A stretch of DNA of 37,361 nucleotides. Source: JACKBJ01 sp964549495. GTDB lineage: Bacteria; Chloroflexota; Anaerolineae; Epilineales; Epilineaceae. The stretch lies in the NCBI GenBank assembly GCA_964549495.1, contig CAZJWJ010000051.1, forward strand, positions 1 to 37,361, in the 5' to 3' direction. The position numbers and the translations under genes are program-made. Below, in pieces: positions 1 to 7,811 of the stretch; the stretch's first letter is position 1; every line of letters starts with the position of its first letter. Under the pieces are notes generated by a model. It worked only from the letters and a program-made list of their open reading frames with translations, searched no databases and was not told where the DNA came from.

Positions 1-771
1 GAGAAGCTTACTCGATGGGCCTTCTACTTTCCTGACGACTTTGCAATCGCCCTGGCCCTGTTGCGCGCTTCGAGACCGACCGGCTACCATGAAGAGGTGA
101 CGAGTCTCCGAAGTCGAAGCAGGGTCGTGGATGCGGATCCGCAAGCTGCGGATGCTGCTCATCGACGGCGAAAGCAGCTGATCCAAATGGCCTTGCGGCG
201 CCAGCGGCCCGGTACCGGAAGTGCGCCCGTCTTGCTCGAGGAGCGTTCTGCCTTGCAGCGCTGGCCCGACCTTCGCGAATTGCTGGACGGCCTTCGCTGG
301 GCGGTGGCTGGCGGCGTAGCAACGCGCGCCTTCATGCCCGAGCGCATGACCAAGGATCTCGACATCCTGGTTCACCCTGCGGATCTCGCCCAGCTGTGGC
401 ACCGGCTCGAGTCGGCAGGCTATCGTCTGGGGCCTGAGCTCGGTGTGCCGAGCCGAATGGTCGAGTCGCCCGATGGCATCGAGGTGGACGTGATCGAGGG
501 TCGCTTCGAATGGATCGACCCTGCGCTCGAGGATCCCGCACGGGACGCGGCAGACCTCCCGGTGCTCGATCTGCCCTATCTGGTGCTGATGAAGCTCGCA
601 GCGTCCCGCACCATCGACCTCGGCGACATCGCGCGCATGCTCGGTTTGGCTTCAGACGAGCAGCTGGACGCGGTGCGGAGTGCGGTGAAGCGCTATGCCG
701 AGAAGGATTCAGACGACCTCGAATCCCTCATCTTCCTCGGCCGACAGGAGATGGGTCGGCAGTCCGATTGA
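1..771 (+). CDS. Nucleotidyltransferase-fold protein (AbiEii/MNT-like), 5' end cut by window
   Basis: The reading frame is open from base 1 with no stop, so the gene may begin outside the window. Possible internal starts are TTG at 61 and ATG at 187. The region from about base 290 encodes WAVAGGVATR, then a Thr-Lys-Asp-Leu-Asp segment (TKDLDIL), the G-G...D-x-D pattern of the nucleotidyltransferase fold seen in AbiEii-type toxins and minimal nucleotidyltransferases. A second acidic patch (GIEVDVIEG) could supply the third carboxylate. A C-terminal helical part (LMKLAASRTIDLGDIARML) resembles the K-x-x-A-x-R...D-x-x-D element of these proteins. No HEPN or AbiEi partner is visible downstream; the next gene is convergent. 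Substrate unknown. Family assignment is moderately sure, function is not. Confidence 0.6.
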   Translation, partial: EKLTRWAFYFPDDFAIALALLRASRPTGYHEEVTSLRSRSRVVDADPQAADAAHRRRKQLIQMALRRQRPGTGSAPVLLEERSALQRWPDLRELLDGLRWAVAGGVATRAFMPERMTKDLDILVHPADLAQLWHRLESAGYRLGPELGVPSRMVESPDGIEVDVIEGRFEWIDPALEDPARDAADLPVLDLPYLVLMKLAASRTIDLGDIARMLGLASDEQLDAVRSAVKRYAEKDSDDLESLIFLGRQEMGRQSD

Positions 772-820
772 GCTCGACACGCCTCCACGATTCGGAATCG
801 GTTCATGGTGCGGGCGGGGA

Positions 821-1675
821 TCATCGGTGCTCAGGGCGCTCGCCTTCGCTTCGCTCGACGACCAGGAAGTGGGATAGGCCGAGGACCGAGAGCGGGCCTC
901 GCTCGAGCGCGTAGCTCAGCCTGCGGAGCAGCCCCCCCAGGCGCGGGCGACGCGCGGCCAGCTTGTCATAGCCGGGAAAGACCCGGTCGTGTTGGACGAC
1001 GTGCAAGGGCAGGTCCGCCAGCAGGCCGGTCAACGCGCCGGCGGTGTAGACACGAACGTGCGGTGCCAGGCGGTTGCGAATCGGGTCTGGCAGGTAGTTG
1101 ACCAGTGGGATGTTGCCGAAGCGATAGCCGCCGCGCCAGTAGATGCCGTGGGTCTCGAAGGGCCACCAGCGGTTGGGTACGAAGATGGCCGCCCGCCCGC
1201 CCGGCGCCAGAACGCGGGCGATCTCGGCCATGCAGGCCCGGTCGTCGGCCACGTGCTCCAGGACCTCGTGCGAGAGGATGGCGTCGAAGCGACCATCGCC
1301 GAAGGGCAGGGCCTCGCCGAAGGCGGCCACCACGTCCAGGCCGCGCGCTCGGGCCTCGACGGCCCGAGGCCAGTCGACTTCCAGGCCCGTGGCCTCGGCG
1401 CCCGCCTCGGCCAGGCGTCGGGTGTACATACCCAACCCGCAGCCCAGGTCCAGCGCCCGCGCGCCCTGCAGGGAGAGATGCGCCCGCAGCATGGCCAGCC
1501 GGCGATCCTGGCCGGCCCGCCAGAGATAGCTGGGCAGGCCGCGACTGGCCGCCTCGGGTGCGTGGCCGGTATGGATGACCGGGCGCGACGTCGAAGGACC
1601 TTCGGCGACGGGCCTTGCTTCGGCGCGCGCGGCCTCGACGTCCGGTGCCGAACCGGCTTCGCTCTCGGAATTCAT
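821..1675 (-). CDS. Class I SAM-dependent methyltransferase (type 11-like)
   Basis: About 284 residues from ATG at 1675; the same frame is open much further upstream, but that part is antisense to the neighbouring kinase. Motif I is ALDLGCGLG, the acidic end of strand 2 is in LEVDWPRA, and the post-I/motif II region reads DAILSHEVLEHV followed by LAPGGRAAIFVPN. This is the Methyltransf_11 pattern seen in small-molecule, quinone and polysaccharide methyltransferases. The C-terminal third (WWPFETHGIYWRGG, FPGYDKLAARR) is typical of methyltransferases near cell-surface glycan genes, but no such cluster is here, so the substrate is unknown. The gene is divergent from the APH-like kinase with 135 bp between them and ends 50 bp from the convergent nucleotidyltransferase gene. 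No strong Shine-Dalgarno (SD) sequence precedes the ATG. Confidence 0.85.
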   Translation of the reverse strand: MNSESEAGSAPDVEAARAEARPVAEGPSTSRPVIHTGHAPEAASRGLPSYLWRAGQDRRLAMLRAHLSLQGARALDLGCGLGMYTRRLAEAGAEATGLEVDWPRAVEARARGLDVVAAFGEALPFGDGRFDAILSHEVLEHVADDRACMAEIARVLAPGGRAAIFVPNRWWPFETHGIYWRGGYRFGNIPLVNYLPDPIRNRLAPHVRVYTAGALTGLLADLPLHVVQHDRVFPGYDKLAARRPRLGGLLRRLSYALERGPLSVLGLSHFLVVERSEGERPEHR

Positions 1676-1810
1676 GCCAGCAAGGATAGAGCCCGGTCGC
1701 GGGTCGACCAATCCCCGAGTTGGGCCGAGCGTTGGGGATCGAAACCGACTCGCCCGGTCGTCGGGGTATCGCGATTTGCGAGCTCGATTCCGCAACCGCA
1801 TGATCCCCGC

Positions 1811-2788
1811 ATGTCCACGCCACGGTCGCGCAGCGCCGACGACCCTCGCGCTTTGCCCTGGACCTTGCCGGGGTCCTTGGTCCGGACCATCAGCTCGGTT
1901 CACGGCGAGGTTGGCAGCCGTTGGCTCGCTGGGTTGCCGCAGTTGCTGGACGACCTGGCCGTGACCTGGCAGCTCCGCGTAGGACCGCTCTTCGAGGACC
2001 TGTCCTACCAGATCGTGGCTCGGGCTCGGCGCGCCGATGGGGCCGAGGCCGTCCTCAAGTTGGGTGTGCCCCATGCGGAGATGCGCCGTGAAGCGGCCGC
2101 CCTGCAGGCCTACGCGGGGCGGCATGCCGTGCGCCTGCTGGCCTGCGACCTGGAGCGCGGCGCGCTCTTGCTCGAGCGGCTGCTGCCGGGCCGGACCTTG
2201 GCTCGCCGAGTCGGCCACGACGGCAGTGGGGACGACGCGACGACAGCGATCGCGGCAGACTTGATGTGCCGGCTCTGGATCCGGCCCGAGGCCACCGGTG
2301 ATTTCCTTTCGGTCCGGGATTGGGGAGCCGGGTTCATTCGGTTGCGCCAGCGCTTCGAGGGCGGAAGCGGCCTGCTCGACGCGGGGCTGGTCGACCGCGC
2401 CGAGCGGCTGTTCGCTTCGCTCTCGGACTCCGCCGAGCCGGCGGTGCTCCTGCACGCCGACTTGCATCACTTCAACATCCTCTCCGCCGGTGAAGGCTGG
2501 AAGGCCATCGATCCCAAGGGCATGCTCGGCGATCCAGCCTACGAGGTCGGGGCGCTGCTGCGGAACCCTTGGCCGGAGCTGACCGGCTGGCCCGAGCCGC
2601 AGCGGGTGCTCGACCGACGCGCAAGCATCCTGGCCGAGCGTCTGGACATCGAGCGCCAGCGCATCCTGGGCTGGGGCCTCGCCCAGGCCGTGCTCTCGGC
2701 CTGGTGGAGCCTGGAGGATGGTACGGGCGACGGCGCCTTCGCGATGGCGGTGGCCGGATGGCTGGCGGGTCTGCCTGGCGCGCCATGA
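1811..2788 (+). CDS. APH(6)/hydroxyurea phosphotransferase-like kinase
   Basis: 325 residues from ATG at 1811. The frame extends upstream only as a shadow of the methyltransferase. The protein matches the aminoglycoside 6-phosphotransferase/hydroxyurea kinase family: an AVLKLG strand with the ATP-binding lysine, the Glu in EMRREAAAL, the GALLLERLLPG hinge, the catalytic loop LLHADLHHFNIL (HxDxxxxN brahma-type loop, Ala where Gly is common) and the metal-binding IDPKG in the DFG position. Family members inactivate streptomycin or hydroxyurea; many chromosomal homologues have no proven drug substrate. The gene stands alone and is convergent with the winged-helix regulator at 2868. The fold is secure; a resistance role is only a possibility. 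Confidence 0.85.
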   Translation: MSTPRSRSADDPRALPWTLPGSLVRTISSVHGEVGSRWLAGLPQLLDDLAVTWQLRVGPLFEDLSYQIVARARRADGAEAVLKLGVPHAEMRREAAALQAYAGRHAVRLLACDLERGALLLERLLPGRTLARRVGHDGSGDDATTAIAADLMCRLWIRPEATGDFLSVRDWGAGFIRLRQRFEGGSGLLDAGLVDRAERLFASLSDSAEPAVLLHADLHHFNILSAGEGWKAIDPKGMLGDPAYEVGALLRNPWPELTGWPEPQRVLDRRASILAERLDIERQRILGWGLAQAVLSAWWSLEDGTGDGAFAMAVAGWLAGLPGAP

Positions 2789-2867
2789 CCGGACGACCTG
2801 TGACGCGAATGACCGACAGGGCTCGAGTGCTCCGAGGTCACCGACTTCTCGCGATGGGACCTCGATA

Positions 2868-3203
2868 TCAGTCCTTGCCCGTCTCCGAATCGGGTAGCTG
2901 ATCGACGATGCCGCGCATCATCCGTCGATAGCCGTCGAGTGATTCTCGGCCGGATTGCGTGATCCGACACAGCGTGTGCGGCTTCTTGCCCACGAATCGC
3001 TTCTCGATGTCGATGTAGCCGGCATCTTCCAACTTGGACAGATGCGAGGACAGGTTGCCCCGCGTAAGCCCCGTCTCGCGCAGCAGGTAGAGGAAGTCCG
3101 CGCTGGCCACGGCGCCGAGCACGGCCATGATCGCCAGGCGCGCCGGCGCGTGGATCAGCGGATCCAGGTCGCTCAGAGCCTCCAGCCCTTCGAAGTCGCT
3201 CAC
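2868..3203 (-). CDS. Winged-helix transcriptional regulator (HTH_27/MarR-like)
   Basis: 111 residues starting at GTG 3203, which overlaps the stop of the upstream membrane-protein gene (GTGA), a sign of translational coupling. The sequence IHAPARLAIMAVLG, LRETGLTRGNLSSHLSKLEDAGYIDIEKRFVGKKPHTLCRITQSGRESLDGY is the helix-turn-helix and wing of the small DNA-binding family often paired with DUF-type membrane proteins. It is expected to be a dimeric repressor that controls its own two-gene operon. A candidate target is the dyad at 3930-3944 upstream of the pair. No ligand domain is visible beyond the winged helix. Confidence 0.85.
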   Translation of the reverse strand: MSDFEGLEALSDLDPLIHAPARLAIMAVLGAVASADFLYLLRETGLTRGNLSSHLSKLEDAGYIDIEKRFVGKKPHTLCRITQSGRESLDGYRRMMRGIVDQLPDSETGKD

Positions 3204-3886
3204 GATGACCGTCCCTCGCTCGAGTTCGATGCCGGGTCGGACGCGATCTCGGCGTCCTCCGCCGGCTCGGGCGCCGCGGCCAAGTAGCCTCGCAGGGTTA
3301 CCAGACCCACCAGCAGCAGGATCGCGCCCAGCCCGCCGAAGTAGAGCGCCGTGCCCGGCACGGAAGGCAGGCCCAGGAAGCTGATCGTCACGCCCAGCGC
3401 GATCGAGCACGTGGCGACGAAGCTGTAGCGGCCAAGCCCGGCTCGGCGCGCCATGTAGAGCAGGAAGAGACCGATGAAGCCGCCTTGAAAGGCCGGGATC
3501 CAACTCTCGATATCGGCACGGGTGATCGCGAAGGCGACCACGAAGCCGGTGAGCAGCGCGACCGCTGCGCTCGCCCGACGGCTGCTGCGCTCCGGTTGGG
3601 AGAAGACCACCACGCCCGTGCGCGGGTGGGTGAAACGATCCTTGAGATGCCGGACGACCCAGCCGGCCAGAAAATAGCCGCCGATGGTGACGATCGGCAG
3701 GCCGATGGCCGACAGTCCGCGCAGCCCCGAATCGGCCGGCAGCAGCGCCTCGACCGCGAAGAGCGCGCCGAGCAGCAGAAAGACCAGGGCGACGGCGATG
3801 TCGACGGTTCCGTCCTCGAACCAGTAGCTGCGTGCGCGCTGGCCCGCGTCTCGAATGCTGTCGTCGATCGAAAGGTGAATGTTCAT
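3200..3886 (-). CDS. Multi-pass membrane protein coupled to winged-helix regulator
   Basis: 228 residues from ATG 3886, which has GGGAG eight bases upstream; the 46 further upstream in-frame residues lack membrane character and an SD. The protein has a short N-terminal amphipathic start, then hydrophobic segments around VDIAVALVFLLLGALFAVEAL, IGLPIVTIGGYFLAGWVV, ASAAVALLTGFVVAFAI, GGFIGLFLLYMARRAG, YSFVATCSIALGVTISFLGL and LYFGGLGAILLLVGLVTLRG, so about six helices, and an acidic C-terminal tail. I do not recognise a named family with a known activity. The 4-bp overlap with the regulator gene suggests that the two act together, for example as a regulated stress or permeability protein. The function is not known. 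Confidence 0.8.
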   Translation of the reverse strand: MNIHLSIDDSIRDAGQRARSYWFEDGTVDIAVALVFLLLGALFAVEALLPADSGLRGLSAIGLPIVTIGGYFLAGWVVRHLKDRFTHPRTGVVVFSQPERSSRRASAAVALLTGFVVAFAITRADIESWIPAFQGGFIGLFLLYMARRAGLGRYSFVATCSIALGVTISFLGLPSVPGTALYFGGLGAILLLVGLVTLRGYLAAAPEPAEDAEIASDPASNSSEGRSS

Positions 3887-3929
3887 GGCTTGGCTCCCGG
3901 GAGGTGATGTGGAACGAGTGCGTCGCTTG

Positions 3930-3944
3930 GTTTGTACCGCAAAC
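3930..3944. promoter_or_regulatory. Candidate operator/promoter of the membrane protein-regulator pair
   Basis: A 15-bp dyad, GTTTG-TACCG-CAAAC, lies 44 bp upstream of the membrane-protein ATG. On the minus strand a TTGAGA (3952-3957) and a TACAAA (3931-3936) could be a -35/-10 pair, though the 15-bp spacing is short. The dyad overlaps the -10 candidate, as would suit autoregulation by the winged-helix protein. Binding is inferred. Confidence 0.35.
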
Positions 3945-4034
3945 TGATTTGTCTCAACTCTAGATGATCGGTGTCGATGTGTCAATCGTGGATCGGTGTC
4001 GGACCTGGCTCGAGAGATCGGCAAAGGCTCGCTG

Positions 4035-4043
4035 TGCTATGAT
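4035..4043 (+). promoter_or_regulatory. Extended -10 promoter candidate for the ClC gene
   Basis: TGC-TATGAT (TATGAT at 4038-4043) is an extended -10 element about 63 bp before the ClC start codon. The -35 region (around 4015) is poor. A similar extended element precedes copB. Confidence 0.35.
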
Positions 4044-4106
4044 CCGCGCGCGCCGCCAAGGACTCGAGACGAGACGGCAGCCTGCGCAAGATCGGAGCAT
4101 GCGAGG

Positions 4107-6179
4107 ATGGAGCAAGGACAGGGGCGCAAGGATTTGCGTGCTCGGCTCCTGCAATTCGTCGAGGGCTGGCGGCCGCCCGAAACCTCCGTGCTGATCGGCT
4201 CGGCCTTGCTCGTGGGCTTGATGACCGGACTCGGTGCCGCGGGATTCGTGTGGTTGCTCGATCGCGTCGGGAGCTTGGCAGCGCGACTCTCCACATGGCT
4301 TCCAGGGCTTGCGGGCCTGGTGATGACCATGGCCGCGGCCGGGCTGGTGGTCGGCATGCTGATCGATCGCTGGGCCCGCGAGGCCAAGGGGCACGGTGTG
4401 CCCGAAGTCATGGAGGCGGTGGCGGTTCGCGGAGGGCGCATCCGGGCGCGGGTGGCCGCGGTCAAGGTCTTGGCCTCCGCCTTGACGATCGGCTTCGGCG
4501 GATCGGCCGGCCGCGAGGGACCGATCGTGCAGGTCGGTGCCGCCTTGGGATCGACCTTTGGGCAATGGGCGCGCTTTTCCAACGAACGGGTCCGCACCCT
4601 GGTCGCCTGTGGGGCGGCGGCTGGCATCTCGGCCACCTTCAACGCGCCCATCGCCGGATCGATCTTCGCCCTGGAGGTCATCCTCGGTAGCTTCACCACG
4701 CGCTTCTTCGGCGCCGTGGTCATCAGCAGCGTCACCGCTTCCATCGTCAGCCATGCTTTCCTTTCGGAGCAGCCGGCCTTCGCCGTGCCAGCCTACCCGC
4801 TGAACCACGTGGCCGAGCTGCCGATCTTCGCCTTCCTAGGTCTGCTGTCGGCGCTGCTAGCCCTGCTCTTCATCCGGCTGCTCTATGCGGCCGAGGCGCG
4901 CTTCGACGCTTCGACCTGGCCCTTGCCGATCAAGACCGCGCTGGGCATGGCCCTGACCGCGCTGGTGGCCTTCGTCTCGCCACGCCAGGCCGTGCTCGGC
5001 TCGGGCCTCGAGGTGATCGGCGAGATGATCGCGCGCAATGTCGAGATCGGTTTCTCGATCCTGGCCCTGTGGCTCGTGCTCAAGCTCCTGGCCACCACCT
5101 TCACGCTCGGCGCGGGGAACTCCGGCGGTGTCTTCGCGCCCAGCCTGTTCATGGGTGCCACCCTGGGCGGATTGGTCGGCCGGGCGGCCCATGAGCTCTG
5201 GCCATCGGTGGTGGCCGATCCTGGCGCCTACGCCCTGGTCGGGATGGCCGGTGTCTTCGCCGGTGCCGCGCGGGCCCCGATCACGGCCGTGCTGATCATC
5301 TTCGAGATGTCCGGTGACTACCAGCTGATCTTGCCCTTGATGCTCACCACGGTCGTGGCGACGCTGCTGGCCGAATCCTTGGCCGAGGACTCGATCTACA
5401 CCCTCAAGCTGCGCCGCAAGGGCATCGCCCTGTCGGGCGGACGGGATGTGGACATCCTCGAGGGGGTTTCGGTTGGAGAGGTGATGTTGCGGGATCTGGA
5501 GACCCTCCCCAGCACGGCCAGCCTGGCCACCCTCGCCGAAGCCTTTCGGCGGAGCCGACGCCAGGGCTTCTTGACCGTGGACGCGAGCGGGCGTTTGGCC
5601 GGCATCGTCACCCTCAGCGATCTCGACCGCGCCGGCGATGAGGATCTTCCCGCCGAGACGCCCTTGGCCGTCATCGCCACGCCTCGAGATCGCCTGGTGA
5701 TCGCCCATCCCGACGAATCGATGGGCGATGCGCTGTCCCGCATGGGGGTCCACGGTTTTGGCCGGCTGCCGGTGGTCGCCCGCGACGCCTCCGGCGAGCT
5801 GCTCGGGGTGATCCGACGCGGCGACATCATCCGCGCCTATCGCCTGGCCTTGGCCCGGCGCAGCGCGCAGCGGCATCGCAGCCTCTGGGATGGCCAGGCG
5901 CGCGATGACGACATGTCGCTGGTCGAGTTGGAACTCGAGCCGGGACATCCGGCCGTCGGCCGGAGCCTACGCGAGATCGGCCCCCGTCTGCCGCGAGACA
6001 GCATGATGGTCTCGGTACGGCGCGGCGGCCGAACCCTCATCCCCAAGGGCAATACGCGCCTGCATTCCGGCGATCTGCTGACGGTCCTGGTTCGGGGAGC
6101 GGACCGCGCAGAGCTGCAGGACTGCCTGGCCGGGACCGATGCGGATTCGAGTTCGCCCGAAGGCCCGAGGTCGATCTGA
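4107..6179 (+). CDS. ClC-family chloride channel/transporter with two CBS domains and a TrkA-C domain
   Basis: 690 residues from ATG 4107 (GGAG nine bases upstream). The membrane part carries the anion-pathway motifs GHGVPEV (95-101, the GSGIP position with Ser replaced by His), GREGP (135-139, with gating Glu137), and GGVFAPS (340-346). The segment NAPIAGSIFALEV aligns with the E. coli ClC helix H region. The residue matching the internal proton glutamate (Glu203 in E. coli) is Val191, as in channel-type ClCs, so passive chloride conduction is more likely than Cl-/H+ exchange. After about residue 450 come two CBS repeats (VGEVMLRDLETLP... and VIATPRDRLVIAHPDES...) that may sense adenine nucleotides, then a TrkA-C/RCK-C domain (VELELEPGHPAVGRSL...). 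The gene stands alone. Confidence 0.93.
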   Translation: MEQGQGRKDLRARLLQFVEGWRPPETSVLIGSALLVGLMTGLGAAGFVWLLDRVGSLAARLSTWLPGLAGLVMTMAAAGLVVGMLIDRWAREAKGHGVPEVMEAVAVRGGRIRARVAAVKVLASALTIGFGGSAGREGPIVQVGAALGSTFGQWARFSNERVRTLVACGAAAGISATFNAPIAGSIFALEVILGSFTTRFFGAVVISSVTASIVSHAFLSEQPAFAVPAYPLNHVAELPIFAFLGLLSALLALLFIRLLYAAEARFDASTWPLPIKTALGMALTALVAFVSPRQAVLGSGLEVIGEMIARNVEIGFSILALWLVLKLLATTFTLGAGNSGGVFAPSLFMGATLGGLVGRAAHELWPSVVADPGAYALVGMAGVFAGAARAPITAVLIIFEMSGDYQLILPLMLTTVVATLLAESLAEDSIYTLKLRRKGIALSGGRDVDILEGVSVGEVMLRDLETLPSTASLATLAEAFRRSRRQGFLTVDASGRLAGIVTLSDLDRAGDEDLPAETPLAVIATPRDRLVIAHPDESMGDALSRMGVHGFGRLPVVARDASGELLGVIRRGDIIRAYRLALARRSAQRHRSLWDGQARDDDMSLVELELEPGHPAVGRSLREIGPRLPRDSMMVSVRRGGRTLIPKGNTRLHSGDLLTVLVRGADRAELQDCLAGTDADSSSPEGPRSI

Positions 6180-6225
6180 TCGCTGATTCCGACCTCGATC
6201 TCCGGTTCCGGGCGATCCCGTGGCC

Positions 6226-6753
6226 TCAATCGGGTTTCGGGCTCGGAGGCGGCGTCCAGGAAGCCGAGACCTCGGCCTGGAAGCGGAGCTCTTCCGGCCC
6301 CCACCAGCGCTTGATTTGGTCGAGTGTGGCGCGCATTTCATCCGCGGTCAGGATATCCTCGAAGCCGGGCATCCGGGACTCGGGCATGTAGACCGTGCCG
6401 CCCTTGGCGATGATCTCGAGCAGCTGCGCATCGGCATGGTGCCAGGTGTGGCCGCTGGCATCGTGCGGCGGAGCCGGCAGCGAGCCGTCCTCGCGCGTGA
6501 CCTTCCAGTTGGGCTGCCCTTCGCCATTCTCGCCATGGCAGCTGGCGCAATGCAGCTGGTAGAGCTCCGCTCCCCTGGCGAGATGCTCGGCCGTCGCATC
6601 AGCCGGGAGGGACGACGGCGCCTGGTCGCCGCTCGCCGGTGTCGGGGCCGGACGCGAGCCCGATGGGGCCTGCCCACCACCGGTCGATGCGAGCAGCGCG
6701 CCCACTCCGAACCCACCGACCAGCAGGAGCCCGACCGTCCAGCGGGACTTCAT
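6226..6753 (-). CDS. Membrane-anchored c-type cytochrome of the BlaI-M56 operon
   Basis: 175 residues. The N-terminus (3-25) is a signal anchor or signal peptide, followed by a Ser/Pro/Ala-rich linker. There is one heme site, CASCH (69-73), and the distal ligand is probably Met128 in RMPGF, as in class I cytochromes. The insertion GHTWHHADAQLLEIIAKGG adds three His between heme and Met. The ATG overlaps the stop of the M56 protease gene (ATGA), so it is translated as the third gene of blaI-M56-cytochrome. Related small cytochromes occur near copper genes. A role in periplasmic copper redox or electron delivery is an inference. The gene ends 46 bp from the convergent ClC gene. Confidence 0.88.
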   Translation of the reverse strand: MKSRWTVGLLLVGGFGVGALLASTGGGQAPSGSRPAPTPASGDQAPSSLPADATAEHLARGAELYQLHCASCHGENGEGQPNWKVTREDGSLPAPPHDASGHTWHHADAQLLEIIAKGGTVYMPESRMPGFEDILTADEMRATLDQIKRWWGPEELRFQAEVSASWTPPPSPKPD

Positions 6754-7811
6754 CGCGTCCCGGCGTGCAGCGGCAGGGTCCAGGCGGGTCCAGCCCGCTC
6801 GATGCTAGGACAGGCCGATCGATCCGCGGGTCGCCACAGCCAGCAATGCAGACCGCAGCACTCGTGCTCGCAGCTAGCATCCGGGGCCAAGCCGTGTGGC
6901 AGATGCGACGACGAAACCGAGGACGTGTCGTGTCGCGCATGCGCCGACGAGGCGATCGTCGTCGATACGATCCCGGCCAAGAGCGCCAGGGAGACCAGGC
7001 TTGCCAGCAGGCTGCGGCGGCCCGGACGCGGGCGCCTGGCCCGATCCGGCTGCAAGAGATGATCGAGCCGGCATCGATCGGGCTCGAAGGCGCTGATCCC
7101 GATCGAAGGTGTCAAGGTGACTTGCCGACCCGGGTCGAGCATGGCCATCAGGGCCCGGCCCAAGGCAGGCCGGCCGGCCGCGCGCGCCGCCGCCTGATCG
7201 GCTTCGATCTCCCGAGCGGCGAGGTAGACCCTCCGCAAGTCCGCGACTACCGGCAGCGGGAAGGCGGCGGCGGCGAGGACGGCCGACAGCACGCTCCGCA
7301 AGGGGTCGCGCCGACGCAGGTGATGGGCCTCGTGGGCGAGCACCGCGTGGAGCGCATCGGCATCGAGTGCCTGGAGCAGACCGCGGCTGATGCAGACCTT
7401 CGGGGATAAGAGCCCGTGGCAGAAGGCGAATTGGCGATGGTGATCGCAGAGGCGCAGTCGGCCTGCCAGACCCAGGGGACGCAGCCGGGCGGCGAGATCT
7501 GCCGGAATGGGTAGCGACGGCGAGCTCCGGGCCAGGCGACCGGCACGCCGGGCCGACCATAGCGCCGCCGCCAGCATCGTGATGGCCGATAGGGCACTGC
7601 CCGCCATCAGGACCAGCAAGATGATCTCCGTTGGGCTCGCGCGGTGCTTGCGTTCCGCGATCGCCTGTAGCAGGTGCTGGCAGTGCTGCCACAGGTAGGC
7701 CCAGTTCAGATGATCCCGATGCAGGCCGAGCTCGATCACGAGGGCGGTGCCCGATCCCAGTAGCAGGAGCGAGATCGCGCTGAGTGCGAGGAAGGCGTTC
7801 CGCGAGCTCAT
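6750..7811 (-). CDS. M56 (BlaR1-like) membrane metalloprotease with Cys/His-rich tail
   Basis: 353 residues. Helices are predicted at about 7-29, 62-88 and 267-289. Between the second and third lies the M56 peptidase domain with HEAHH at 160-164 and the downstream EIEAD (201-205) that supplies the third zinc ligand. BlaR1 proteins use this cytoplasmic protease to trigger loss of the BlaI repressor when an outside sensor is occupied. Here no penicillin-binding domain follows. Instead about 60 residues after the last helix contain His291, 294, 303, 306, 316, 322 and Cys314, 318, 319, 323, 334. The predicted outer loop 30-61 adds His31, 34, 43, 46, 56 and Cys44. A metal-sensing role for this tail is inferred from composition and from the copper genes around it. 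The gene overlaps both neighbours by ATGA. Confidence 0.88.
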   Translation of the reverse strand: MSSRNAFLALSAISLLLLGSGTALVIELGLHRDHLNWAYLWQHCQHLLQAIAERKHRASPTEIILLVLMAGSALSAITMLAAALWSARRAGRLARSSPSLPIPADLAARLRPLGLAGRLRLCDHHRQFAFCHGLLSPKVCISRGLLQALDADALHAVLAHEAHHLRRRDPLRSVLSAVLAAAAFPLPVVADLRRVYLAAREIEADQAAARAAGRPALGRALMAMLDPGRQVTLTPSIGISAFEPDRCRLDHLLQPDRARRPRPGRRSLLASLVSLALLAGIVSTTIASSAHARHDTSSVSSSHLPHGLAPDASCEHECCGLHCWLWRPADRSACPSIERAGPAWTLPLHAGTR

